Under the pieces are notes generated by a model. The model made no database searches, was not told the origin of the DNA, and worked only from the letters and a program-made list of their open reading frames with translations. A program made the translations under genes and the position numbers. DNA of 64,000 nt from Pseudonocardia sp. (GTDB taxonomy: Bacteria; Actinomycetota; Actinomycetes; Mycobacteriales; Pseudonocardiaceae). Within the stretch, counting starts at the first letter, position 1, and the number at the start of each line of letters is the position of its first letter. The DNA is taken from the NCBI RefSeq assembly GCF_029263155.1, contig NZ_JAJCYB010000031.1, positions 19,296 through 83,295 on the forward strand, in the 5' to 3' direction. Positions 36,715 through 45,278 of the stretch are shown one piece after another.

Positions 36715-37402
36715 GGGTGTCCCCGGGCCGGACCGGGCCGGGCCGGGCTGGCCGGGCCGCGCCGGGCTGGGCCGGGTCGGGCCGGCCGCGTCGCGCCGGT
36801 CGCGCCGGGGCCGCGCCGGGTAGGTGGGCAGTATCCGGGGTGCGGCGACGGTGATCGGCGTTCGGGAACGCCGGGGCGTGTCCGCCACGCCTGCCGGTTC
36901 CGAGCCGGTGATCATGTGGTGCTGGCCGTCGTCCGGGTCGATGGTCGATGCCCGAGGCGGCAGTGCTCGGGGTGCGGCGAGGCTGATCGGCGTTCGGGAC
37001 GGTGGGGCGTGTCCGAGACGCCTGCCGGTTCCGAGCCGGTGATCATGTGGTGTCCGTGGCCGTCTCCGGTCGATGGTCGACACCCGGGATCGGCAGGCGG
37101 CCGGGGGTGTGGTGGTGGTGATCGTCGTCGGGGAACGGCGGGGCGTGTCCGCCACGCCTGCCGGTTCCGAACCGATGATCACGGATGCGCGCGGCCGGCC
37201 CCGCCGGTGATCGACGCCCGGAACGGGCGGTGCGTCCCCGCCGGCCGCACGGTCCCCGCCCGCCGCGCGGTCCCGGACCGCCGAGCACGACGGCCACCAC
37301 CGCGGTCGCGCCACCATCACACCCCGCCCCGACGGGGTGTGATGAAACAGCCCTCACCGACAGGGTGGGCAGCCCGCGATCGGGGTACTAGCGTCGCTGA
37401 CC
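36715..37402. repeat. Non-coding region with three ~133-bp structured repeats
   Basis: Bases 36720-36830 are a GGGCC/GGGCTG simple repeat. From 36837 three imperfect units start at about 36837, 36969 and 37103. Each has the core GGGCGTGTCC-N-N-CACGCCTGCCGG (36874, 37006, 37141) and CGGTTCCGAGCCGGTGATCA. Unit 1 has perfect hairpins GGCGTTC-GG-GAACGCC (36857-36872) and GCGTG-TCCGC-CACGC (36876-36890). On the minus strand the core reads MITGSEPAGVADTPRRS, but unit 2 shifts frame and no ribosome-binding site is seen, so an RNA or DNA element is more likely than a peptide. No gene is supported here. Confidence -1.
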
Positions 37403-38776
37403 ATGACCGCTGTGGGGGTACCTGCTCCGCCGACCGTCCCGCGCGCCGTGCACGACGCGGCCGTGGCCGAGCTCGTCGCGCAGTACCGGGCCGTGCCCGC
37501 GGGGGAGCGGGTGCGACTGGGCAAGAAGACCTCCAACCTGTTCCGCTTCGGCGCCGGGCCCGCGCAGGCGCGGCGGCTCGACACGACCCCGTTCACCGGG
37601 GTCATCGAGGTCGACCCGGTCACGCGTACCGCCCAGGTGCAGGGCATGGCCACCTACGAGCACCTCGTCGACGTCACGCTCGCGCACGGCCTGATGCCGC
37701 TGGTCGTGCCCCAGCTCAAGACGATCACCCTCGGTGGCGCGGTGACGGGCCTGGGCATCGAGTCCACGTCGTTCCGGCACGGGCTGCCGCACGAGTCGGT
37801 GCGCGAGATGGACGTGCTGCTGCCGGGGGGCGACCTGGTCACGGTCACCCCCGACGGCGAGCACGCGGACCTGTTCGCCGGCTTCGCGAATTCCTACGCC
37901 ACGCTCGGCTACGCGCTGCGCCTGGTGATCGACCTGCAGCCGGTGGCGACTCACGTCCGCCTCGAGCACCGGAGGGTGCCGACCGGTGAGCTGGCCGCGG
38001 TGATCCGGGAGGCGTGTGCGAGCGACGCGGACTTCGTCGACGGCGTGGTCTTCACCCGCGACGAGCAGTACCTGACGCTGGGGTACTTCACCGACGACCC
38101 CGGCCCGGTGAGCGACTACACGGGCCAGCAGGTGTTCTACCGGTCGGTGCGCGAGCGGACCGTCGATTACCTGACGGTCCACGACTACCTGTGGCGCTGG
38201 GACACCGACTGGTTCTGGTGCTCGGCGGCACTGGGCGCGCAGCACCCGCTGGTCCGCCGGATCTGGCCGGGTCGGCTGCGCCGCTCCGACGTGTACCGGC
38301 GGATCGTGGCGCTCGACCGGCGTACGCGGTTCTCCGGCCGGGTACGCACCCTCCTGCGACAGCCACAGGAGGAGCCGGTGATCCAGGACGTCGAGATACC
38401 CGTGGACCGACTGCCGGAGTTCCTCGACGCGTTCCAGCGCGACGTCGGGATCGAGCCGGTGTGGCTGTGCCCGCTGCGGCTGCGGGGACGGTCCACGTGG
38501 CCGCTCTACCCGATGGCGGCCGACGAGCTGTACGTCAACGTCGGGTTCTGGTCGACGGTGCCGGAGATCCCCGGTGACCCGGAGGGCCACAACCGGCGGG
38601 TCGAGGAGCTGGTGGCGGAGCTGGGCGGCCACAAGTCGCTGTACTCGACGGTGCACTACGACGAGCCTGAGTTCTGGGAGCACTACAACGGGCCCGCCTA
38701 CCGGTTGCTCAAGGAGCGCTACGACCCGGACGGGCGGCTGCCGGATCTCTACAGCAAGGTGACGGGGAGGACATGA
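37403..38776 (+). CDS. tmsA: FAD-dependent reductase of 10-methyl fatty acid synthesis
   Basis: 457 residues, FAD_binding_4 protein of the DHCR24-like type: KKTSNLFRFG start, the FAD-binding segment VVPQLKTITLGGAVTGLGIE (about 108-127) and C-terminal YSTVHYDEPEFWEHYNGP. In mycobacteria and other actinobacteria such a reductase (BfaA/TmsA) reduces the 10-methylene group made by the neighbouring methyltransferase, giving 10-methylstearic (tuberculostearic) acid. The stop overlaps the next ATG, as in known tmsA-tmsB pairs. Assignment by family and pairing. Confidence -1.
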   Translation: MTAVGVPAPPTVPRAVHDAAVAELVAQYRAVPAGERVRLGKKTSNLFRFGAGPAQARRLDTTPFTGVIEVDPVTRTAQVQGMATYEHLVDVTLAHGLMPLVVPQLKTITLGGAVTGLGIESTSFRHGLPHESVREMDVLLPGGDLVTVTPDGEHADLFAGFANSYATLGYALRLVIDLQPVATHVRLEHRRVPTGELAAVIREACASDADFVDGVVFTRDEQYLTLGYFTDDPGPVSDYTGQQVFYRSVRERTVDYLTVHDYLWRWDTDWFWCSAALGAQHPLVRRIWPGRLRRSDVYRRIVALDRRTRFSGRVRTLLRQPQEEPVIQDVEIPVDRLPEFLDAFQRDVGIEPVWLCPLRLRGRSTWPLYPMAADELYVNVGFWSTVPEIPGDPEGHNRRVEELVAELGGHKSLYSTVHYDEPEFWEHYNGPAYRLLKERYDPDGRLPDLYSKVTGRT

Positions 38777-40002
38777 TGCAGGTCGCAGAGATCATCGCAG
38801 GTGTCGTCGGACCGGACGTGCCGGTGCGGATCATCGGGTACGACGGCAGCAAGGCGGGTCCCGACAGCGCCGAGGCCGCGCTGCGGATCACCTCCCCGAG
38901 GGCCATGGCCCGGCTCGTGTCCGCACCCGGCACGCTGGGGCTGGCCCGCGCGTACGTCACGGGGGAGATCGAGGTCGAGGGCGAGCTCTACAGCGTCCTC
39001 GCCGCGATGCCCGACGTCATCCTGCACAACATCCCGCCCGCCCAGCGGGCCCGCCTCGCCCGCCAGCTGGTCCCGCTGTGGCTGCGGCACCGGATGCCAC
39101 CGCCGGAGTTCGAGTACGTCCCGCGCGGGCGCCTGCACTCGAAGTCCCGGGACCGCCAGGTCATCTCGCACCACTACGACGTCTCCAACACCTTCTATGA
39201 GTGGGTGCTGGGCCCGTCGATGGCCTACACCTGCGCGGTGTACCCGAGCGACAAGGCCACGCTGGAGCAGGCGCAGCGCGAGAAGCACGAGCTGGTGGCG
39301 CAGAAGCTGGCGCTGGAGCCGGGGATGCGCCTGCTCGACGTGGGCTGCGGCTGGGGCGGCATGGTCATGCACGCCGCGGCCGAGCACGGCGTCAAGGCCC
39401 TCGGTGTGACCCTGTCGGCCAACCAGGCGGCGTGGGCACAGGCCGAGATCACCCGCCGCGGCCTCGGCGGGCTCGCCGAGGTGCGGCACTGCGACTACCG
39501 CGACGCGCCCGAGTCGCACTTCGACGCGATCAGCTCGATCGGGCTGACCGAGCACATCGGCCGCTCGCAGCTGCCCTCGTACTTCTCCTCGCTGCACGCG
39601 CGGCTGCGTCCCGGGGGGCGGCTGCTCAACCACTGCATCACCGAGCCGCGCACGATGACCAAGAAGCTCGACCCGTTCATCAACCGCTACATCTTCCCGG
39701 ACGGGGAGCTGCACGCCGTCGGCCACATCATCTCGGTGATGAACGACGCCGGGTTCGAGGTCCGCCACGAGGAGAACTTCCGCGAGCACTACGCCCGCAC
39801 CCTCGCCGGCTGGGGCGCGAACCTGGAGGCGCACTGGGACGAGGCGGTGGCCGAGGTGGGCATCGGCAAGGCGCGGGTGTGGCGGCTCTACATGGCGGCG
39901 TGCCGGCTCGGGTTCGAGCGTGACAACATCCAGCTGCACCAGGTGCTGGGCGAGCGCGTGCACGCCGACGGTCGGTCGGGGTTCCCCCTGAGGGGCTGGT
40001 AG
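38773..40002 (+). CDS. tmsB: SAM-dependent fatty acyl methyltransferase (CFA-synthase family)
   Basis: 409 residues. Cyclopropane synthase-type methyltransferase: ISHHYDVSNTFYEWVLGPSM, the SAM motif LLDVGCGWGGMVMHAA (about 190-205), SSIGLTEHIG and FINRYIFPDGELH are present. With the overlapping FAD reductase it should methylate oleoyl chains of phospholipids at C-10 (TmsB/BfaB). The N-terminal ~110 residues form the usual lipid-binding cap. Cytoplasmic face of the membrane. Confidence -1.
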   Translation: MMQVAEIIAGVVGPDVPVRIIGYDGSKAGPDSAEAALRITSPRAMARLVSAPGTLGLARAYVTGEIEVEGELYSVLAAMPDVILHNIPPAQRARLARQLVPLWLRHRMPPPEFEYVPRGRLHSKSRDRQVISHHYDVSNTFYEWVLGPSMAYTCAVYPSDKATLEQAQREKHELVAQKLALEPGMRLLDVGCGWGGMVMHAAAEHGVKALGVTLSANQAAWAQAEITRRGLGGLAEVRHCDYRDAPESHFDAISSIGLTEHIGRSQLPSYFSSLHARLRPGGRLLNHCITEPRTMTKKLDPFINRYIFPDGELHAVGHIISVMNDAGFEVRHEENFREHYARTLAGWGANLEAHWDEAVAEVGIGKARVWRLYMAACRLGFERDNIQLHQVLGERVHADGRSGFPLRGW

Positions 40003-40026
40003 CCACGCGGCTGGTAGGCATCGCAG

Positions 40027-41415
40027 GTGCCCGACAGACTCTCCCCGCTGGACGCGTCGTTCCTGTTCGCCGAGGCCGACACGGCGGCCATGACGGTCGG
40101 TGCGGTGATGACGTTCGAGCCGGGCCCGGATTTCGACGTCGACGCGCTCGTCGCGCTGATCGGGCGCCGGCTCGGGCTGGTGCCGCGCTACCGGCAGAAG
40201 GTGCGGGAGGTGCCGGGCCGCCTCGGGCTGCCCGTGTGGGTCGACGACCCGGACTTCGACCTGGACTACCACGTGCGGCGCTCGGCGCTGGCGGCCCCGG
40301 GCACCGAGGAGGTGCTGCGCGAGCTGGTCGGGCGGCTGCTGTCACGGCGGCTGGACCGCGCGCGTCCGCTGTGGGAGATCTACCTCGTCGAGGGGCTGGC
40401 CGACGGCCGGCTGGCGGTGGTCACCAAGACCCACCACGCGATGGTCGACGGGCTGGCGTCCATGGACGTCGGGTCGGTGCTGCTCGACCTCACCCCCGAG
40501 CCCCGCGACACCCCCGCCGACGAGTGGGCGCCCGCCCGCGAGCCCTGGGCGGTGGAGCTCGCCGCGTCCGCGGTGCTGGAGTCGCTGCGCCGTCCCGCCG
40601 CGGTCGTGGAGGTGACCGGGCGGATCCTGGGCGACGTCGGCTCCGCGGTCTCGGCGCTCGGCCGCACCGTCGACGCCGTGTTCGACACCGGACGCACCGC
40701 GGCCGGCACCCGGCCGGTGCACCCGCTCAACGCGGCCACCGGCACGCAGCGCCGCTACGGCACGGCACGGTTGCCGCTCTCCGGGCACCGGGCGGTCCGC
40801 AAGGCGCACGGCGGCACCGTCAACGACGTGGTGCTGGCCGTCGTCGCAGGGGCGCTGCGGCACTGGATGATCTCCCGGGGCGAGCCGCTGACCCGCGGCA
40901 CGGCGGTGCGCGCGCTGGTGCCGGTGAGCGTGCGGGCGCGCGCGGGCTCGTCGGGCGGCGAGGGCAACAAGATCTCGGCGTACTTCGTGGACCTCCCGGT
41001 GGCCGAGGAGGACCCGGTGGCCCGGCTCACGGCGGTCCGCGGCGCGATGGAGGCGCACAAGCGCGGCGGGCGTGCGGTGGGGGCGGCCCGGCTGGTCGGG
41101 CTGGTGGGACTGGCCCCGCCGATCGTGCACAGCCTCGGAGCCCGGCTGGCCGGCCAGTACTCCAGCCGGCTCTACAACGTCCTGGTCACCAACGTGCCCG
41201 GCCCGCCCCGCCCGCTCTACGCGCACGGGGCCCGGATGCTCGACATGTTCCCGGTCGTCCCGCTCGGCGGTGGCCAGGCCGTCGCGGTCGGGGTCACCTC
41301 CTACGACGGGGCGATGCACTACGGCCTCACCGCCGACCGCGACGCCATGCCCGACGTGGACGTCCTCGCCACGGCCCTGCAGGACTCCCTGACCGATCTC
41401 CTCGCCACGACCTGA
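40027..41415 (+). CDS. Wax ester synthase/diacylglycerol acyltransferase
   Basis: 462 residues, GTG start. The catalytic HHxxxDG motif is HHAMVDG with H136-H137. The family start DRLSPLDASFLFAE and the C-terminal NVLVTNVPGPPRPLYAHGA complete the call. It transfers acyl-CoA to alcohols or diacylglycerol, forming storage lipid. Follows tmsB by 24 bp and may be co-transcribed, linking branched-lipid and storage-lipid synthesis. Confidence -1.
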   Translation: MPDRLSPLDASFLFAEADTAAMTVGAVMTFEPGPDFDVDALVALIGRRLGLVPRYRQKVREVPGRLGLPVWVDDPDFDLDYHVRRSALAAPGTEEVLRELVGRLLSRRLDRARPLWEIYLVEGLADGRLAVVTKTHHAMVDGLASMDVGSVLLDLTPEPRDTPADEWAPAREPWAVELAASAVLESLRRPAAVVEVTGRILGDVGSAVSALGRTVDAVFDTGRTAAGTRPVHPLNAATGTQRRYGTARLPLSGHRAVRKAHGGTVNDVVLAVVAGALRHWMISRGEPLTRGTAVRALVPVSVRARAGSSGGEGNKISAYFVDLPVAEEDPVARLTAVRGAMEAHKRGGRAVGAARLVGLVGLAPPIVHSLGARLAGQYSSRLYNVLVTNVPGPPRPLYAHGARMLDMFPVVPLGGGQAVAVGVTSYDGAMHYGLTADRDAMPDVDVLATALQDSLTDLLATT

Positions 41416-41428
41416 GACCCCCCACCCC

Positions 41429-41482
41429 GCGAGTCGGGGCCTGAGTGCGCGCGAGTCGGGGTGTGAGTGCGCGCGAGTCGCG
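41429..41482 (+). repeat. 21-nt GCGCGAGTCGGGG array
   Basis: Three units at 21-nt spacing (CGCGAGTCGGGGCCTGAGTGCG, then with TGTG, then a diverged third). The same unit occurs inside hemY at about 13610-13653. It lies in the 135-bp gap before the regulator gene and is not coding. Confidence -1.
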
Positions 41483-41550
41483 CGTGCGGGGCGCTGGTCC
41501 GGTCCGGTGACACCCCTGGCGGGGCGGGCGCGGCGACCTATGCTCCGACG

Positions 41551-43398
41551 GTGGCCCGGACCGTCGAGATCGAGGCGGCGCGCCGCTCGTTCCTCACCGC
41601 CGGATGGAACCTGGCCGGTCGTGACGACGTGCGCCCCGAGGTGCTGGCCTCCTGGCAGCGGTCCCAGGACCACGACGTCGACCCGGACCGGATCACCGCC
41701 CGCTTCCTCGGCCACCACCGCGACGCGCCACCCCTGGTGGTCTGCGGCGAGGAGGTCTTCGACGAGTTCCGCACCGCGAACCCCGATGCCGACTGCTCGC
41801 TGGTCCTGCTCGACGCCGCCGGGGTGGTGCGGTCGCGCCGCGACGCGGACCCGGCGCTGGGCACGCTGCTCGACGGCGTGCTCCTGGTGCCGGGCTACGG
41901 GTTCTCCGAACGGGCCGTGGGCACCACCGCCGCGTCGGTGGCGCTGCACGAGCAGCAGGGCGCCGCGGTCAGCGGGCCCGAGCACTACCACTCCCGGCTG
42001 CAGTTCCTGGCCGAGGCCGCCGCGCCCGTCGTCGACGGGACGGGGACCTGTGGCGTCGTCTCGGTGCTCGGCCACGAGTCGCGGGCCACGACGATGGCGC
42101 TGCCGCTGGCCCGGCTGCTCGCCGAGCGGATCTCCGACCGGGTCGCGGGCGAACCGGACCGCCGGGCCCGGGCGGTCCTGGACGTGTTCCGCGGCCGCTG
42201 CGTGGCCGCGCCCGGCGAGTGGGTGCTGGCCACCGACGGCCAGTTCGTCCTCACCAACCCCGCGGTGCGCCGGCTCGACGGGGCGGACCAGCGGGTGCTC
42301 AGCGACCTGCTGCTCGCCGCGCTGGCCTGCGAGGAGGAGGCCGACACCCACGTCGACCTGCCGTCGGGGAGCTGCGCGGAGGTGGCCACCGAGCGGGTGC
42401 ACCTGGGCGGCCACCAGGTCGGCACGGTGCTCGCCGGGGGTCCGGCCGGGGCGCCCCGGGCCGCCGAGCAGCCGGAGTCGGTGCGTCGCCAGGGCTCGCA
42501 CGTGGCGCCGACGGCCCGCCGCGACTACGCGCAGGACCTGCGCGGATCGGCCCGCCGCGCGCACGCCGCCGCCCGGATCCGCGCCAACCGGGAGCTGCTC
42601 ACGCCGTACCTCCGGGCCCGGCACGAGGTGGCGGCCACGCTGAGCCGGGGCCGGTCGCAGCTGCTCATCGGCGAGCCGGGGGTGGGCAAGCGCCAGCTGG
42701 TGCTCGGGCAGTTCCGCCAGGCCTACCCGCACGGCCGGGTGACCACCGTCGACTGCGCCTCGTTCGGGGCCGAGTCGGGGGCCGGCCTGGGTCCGCTGGT
42801 CGACGACCGCCCGCAGCTGGTCCTGCTGGCCGGTCTCAACACCCTCACGGCGGTGGGGGCCCGCCGGCTCGACGAGGCCCTGCGCCCGCTCGTGGTGCTG
42901 GCCGCACCGCCGCGGGTGGTGGGCTGCGTCGACACCCCGGCCGTCGACGCCACCCGCCCCTACGGCCTGCTGCTGCGGCACTTCCACGAGATCACCCGGG
43001 TGCCGGCGCTGCGGCACCGGCTCGACGAGATCGGCGACATCGCCCTGTCGATCCTGCGCACGCTGGCCGGGCGCCGCTCGCTGCGGCTGAGCCTGCAGGT
43101 CGTGCGGGTGCTGGAGGGGTACGCGTGGCCGGGCAACATCAGTGAGCTGGAGGACGTGCTGCGCTACGTCGTCGCGCACAAGCCGGTGGGGGAGATCCAG
43201 CCGCCGGACCTGCCGCCGCTGTGCTTCCAGGGCCGGCAGCGCAAGCTGTCGATGCTGGAGTCCGCCCAGTGCGACGCGATCATCCAGGCGCTCTACGAGT
43301 CCGGCGGCAACCGGTACAAGGCCGCCGCGATGCTGGGCATCGCCCGGTCCTCGCTCTACCGCAAGATCGACGCGTTCGGTATCAGCTACATCGCCTGA
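41551..43398 (+). CDS. AcoR/MimR-like GAF and Fis-domain regulator
   Basis: 615 residues, GTG start. The N-terminal GAF sensor region (about 60-190, LLVPGYGFSERAVGTTAASV), a degenerate AAA+ domain with Walker A GEPGVGKRQL near residue 374, and a C-terminal Fis-type helix-turn-helix (NRYKAAAMLGIARSSLYRK). The sigma-54 contact motif GAFTGA is absent, so activation with sigma-54 is unlikely; this class in actinobacteria works with other sigma factors. Convergent with the alcohol dehydrogenase, which is a likely target by analogy to MimR and AcoR. Confidence -1.
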   Translation: MARTVEIEAARRSFLTAGWNLAGRDDVRPEVLASWQRSQDHDVDPDRITARFLGHHRDAPPLVVCGEEVFDEFRTANPDADCSLVLLDAAGVVRSRRDADPALGTLLDGVLLVPGYGFSERAVGTTAASVALHEQQGAAVSGPEHYHSRLQFLAEAAAPVVDGTGTCGVVSVLGHESRATTMALPLARLLAERISDRVAGEPDRRARAVLDVFRGRCVAAPGEWVLATDGQFVLTNPAVRRLDGADQRVLSDLLLAALACEEEADTHVDLPSGSCAEVATERVHLGGHQVGTVLAGGPAGAPRAAEQPESVRRQGSHVAPTARRDYAQDLRGSARRAHAAARIRANRELLTPYLRARHEVAATLSRGRSQLLIGEPGVGKRQLVLGQFRQAYPHGRVTTVDCASFGAESGAGLGPLVDDRPQLVLLAGLNTLTAVGARRLDEALRPLVVLAAPPRVVGCVDTPAVDATRPYGLLLRHFHEITRVPALRHRLDEIGDIALSILRTLAGRRSLRLSLQVVRVLEGYAWPGNISELEDVLRYVVAHKPVGEIQPPDLPPLCFQGRQRKLSMLESAQCDAIIQALYESGGNRYKAAAMLGIARSSLYRKIDAFGISYIA

Positions 43399-43420
43399 TC
43401 CCGGGCGCGGTGGGCCCGAC

Positions 43421-43475
43421 CTGCGGCAAGGCCACCTTCACGCAACCAGGCTGCGTGAAGGTGGCCCTGCGGCAA
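43421..43475. repeat. GCCACCTTCACGCA palindromic element, copy 1
   Basis: Arms GCCACCTTCACGCA (43431-43444) and TGCGTGAAGGTGGC (43452-43465) enclose seven bases. CTGCGGCAA stands on both sides as a direct repeat (43421-43429 and 43467-43475), like a target duplication of a small mobile element. It lies between two convergent genes and may also terminate both. A second copy is at 46301-46350. Confidence -1.
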
Positions 43476-43489
43476 CTCCGAGCGCGCCG

Positions 43490-44536
43490 TCAGCTCGGGT
43501 TGATGATCACCTTCAGGGCGGAGTTGGCCGCGGCGTTCTTGAACACGTCGTAGGCCTCGTCCATCTGGTCGAAGGTGAACGTGTGGGTGCCCATCTTCTC
43601 GGCCGGGATCCGGCCGCTGGCCACCATCTTGAGCAGCGTGGGGATCGAGACGGTGTCCACCAGGCCCATCGTCATCGTGACGTTCTGGATCCACATGTCC
43701 TGCATCGGCAGCTCGACGGGCGTGCCGTGCACGCCGATGTTGGCGATCGTGCCGCCGGGACGTACCAGCGACGCGGCCGTCAGCAGCGTCTCCGGGTAGC
43801 CGACGGCCTCGATGGAGACGTCGACGCCCAGCCCGTCGGTGAGCGCGATGACGTCGGCCACGGTGCCCGGCCCGACCTCCACGGCGTCGGTGGCGCCGAA
43901 CTCCAGGGCCTTCTCCAGCCGGAACTTGTTGGTGTCCACCGCGATCACCTTCGCGGCGCCCCACAGACCGGTCGTGAGGATCGCCGACAGGCCGACCGCG
44001 CCCGCGCCGACCACGGCCACCGTGTCCCCGGGCCGGACGTTGCCGGCGAGCACGCCGACTTCGTACCCGGTGGGCAGCGAGTCGGCGAGGAAGATCGCCT
44101 GCTCGTTGGTGACGCTGTCGGGCACGGTGTAGAGCGAGGTGTCGGCGTAGGGCACGCGGACCGACTCGGCCTGGGTGCCGTCGATGAGGTGCCCGAAGAT
44201 CCAGCCGATGCCGCCGACGGTCTGGCAGTGCGACGGGATGCCGCGCTGGCAGTACTCGCAGCGGCCGCACTTGGTGATGGCCGGGACGAGCACGCGGTCG
44301 CCCACCGCGAAGCCCTTCACCGCCTCCCCGACCTCGGTGACCGTGCCGACGGCCTCGTGGCCGAGGATCCGGCCGTCGGTCACCGCGGCCACGTCACCCT
44401 GCAGGATGTGCAGGTCGGTACCGCAGATCGTGGTGGTGTCCACACGCACCACCACGTCGGTCGGATCCTGGATCGTGGCGTCCGGGACGTCCTCCCAGGC
44501 CTTCTTGCCAGGACCGTGATAGACCAGTGCCTTCAT
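43490..44536 (-). CDS. Zinc-dependent alcohol dehydrogenase
   Basis: 348-residue medium-chain dehydrogenase. Catalytic zinc ligands: Cys in TTICGTDLHIL and His-Glu in GHEAVG; the structural zinc site CGRCEYCQRGIPSHC is complete (about residues 90-104). The nucleotide-binding motif is VVGAGAVGLSA. The plan is that of the secondary-alcohol or formaldehyde-type enzymes. Convergent with the AcoR/MimR-like regulator. ATG start; the 160-bp region upstream holds the promoter. Confidence -1.
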   Translation of the reverse strand: MKALVYHGPGKKAWEDVPDATIQDPTDVVVRVDTTTICGTDLHILQGDVAAVTDGRILGHEAVGTVTEVGEAVKGFAVGDRVLVPAITKCGRCEYCQRGIPSHCQTVGGIGWIFGHLIDGTQAESVRVPYADTSLYTVPDSVTNEQAIFLADSLPTGYEVGVLAGNVRPGDTVAVVGAGAVGLSAILTTGLWGAAKVIAVDTNKFRLEKALEFGATDAVEVGPGTVADVIALTDGLGVDVSIEAVGYPETLLTAASLVRPGGTIANIGVHGTPVELPMQDMWIQNVTMTMGLVDTVSIPTLLKMVASGRIPAEKMGTHTFTFDQMDEAYDVFKNAAANSALKVIINPS

Positions 44537-44702
44537 CGTGTCTCCGCCCGCTCGGCGGCCGCCCGGGCACCTCGTCGTCCCGGCGTCGGCTCCGCGAGCC
44601 GACGCTAACGACGTCGCGGGGGTGGGGACTGTCGCAGAATCGGACGATCGGGCCCGACCGTCTCCGCCCGGACGGGTCGAGTGCCCCGGATCCGGGACAC
44701 TC

Positions 44703-45164
44703 CTACCTCCGCTCGCGCACCCAGTCCAGCAGCCCCGGGACCGCCGCGCGCACCATCGCGAGCACCTCGGCGAACCCGTCCTCCTCGCCGTAGTACGGGT
44801 CGGGCACCCCGGCGCCCTCCGGCGCGGCCGGGTCGAACGAGCGCAGCAGCCGCACGCGGTCGCGTTCGGGCACCAGGCGCTGCAGGTCGCGACGGTGCGA
44901 GTCGTCGAGGGCGACGATCAGGTCGGCACCGAGCTGCTCGGCGTCGACCTGGCGCGCCACGTGGTCGTGCGCGTAGCCCTCGGCGCGCAGCAGCGCGACC
45001 GCGCGGTCGTCGGCCGGACCGCCGACGTGCCAGCCCCCGGTGCCCGCGCTGGTGACGTTCACCCCGTCGGCCAGCCCGGCGCGCTCCAGCTCGTGGGCGA
45101 ACACCTTCTCGGCGATGGGGGAGCGGCAGATGTTGCCGGTACAGACGAAGACGATCGATGGCAC
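44703..45164 (-). CDS. ptpA: Low-molecular-weight protein-tyrosine phosphatase
   Basis: 153 residues. The P-loop CX5R is CTGNICRS with the nucleophile at Cys8; the late general acid is in VPDPYYG. Acts on phosphotyrosine proteins in the cytoplasm or, in mycobacteria, is secreted. GTG start. Position next to the cobC-nif3 block matches Mycobacterium tuberculosis ptpA (Rv2234). Divergent from the aminotransferase. Confidence -1.
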   Translation of the reverse strand: MPSIVFVCTGNICRSPIAEKVFAHELERAGLADGVNVTSAGTGGWHVGGPADDRAVALLRAEGYAHDHVARQVDAEQLGADLIVALDDSHRRDLQRLVPERDRVRLLRSFDPAAPEGAGVPDPYYGEEDGFAEVLAMVRAAVPGLLDWVRERR

Positions 45165-45278
45165 GGTGCTGTTTCTACCCGCCCCGGGCCTCCGTCTGAC
45201 CCTGGGCCTCCTCCGTCGGCGCTTCCATCCCGGCCGGTCTGCCCTGCCCTCCCGGCTCCCGCTCCGTAGGGTTCGGGC

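Noticed and set aside
36622..37320. Minus-strand 232-residue frame with MITGSEPAGVADTPRRS repeats
   Set aside because: The middle unit changes frame and no ribosome-binding site precedes the starts, so the repeats are better explained as nucleic acid elements.
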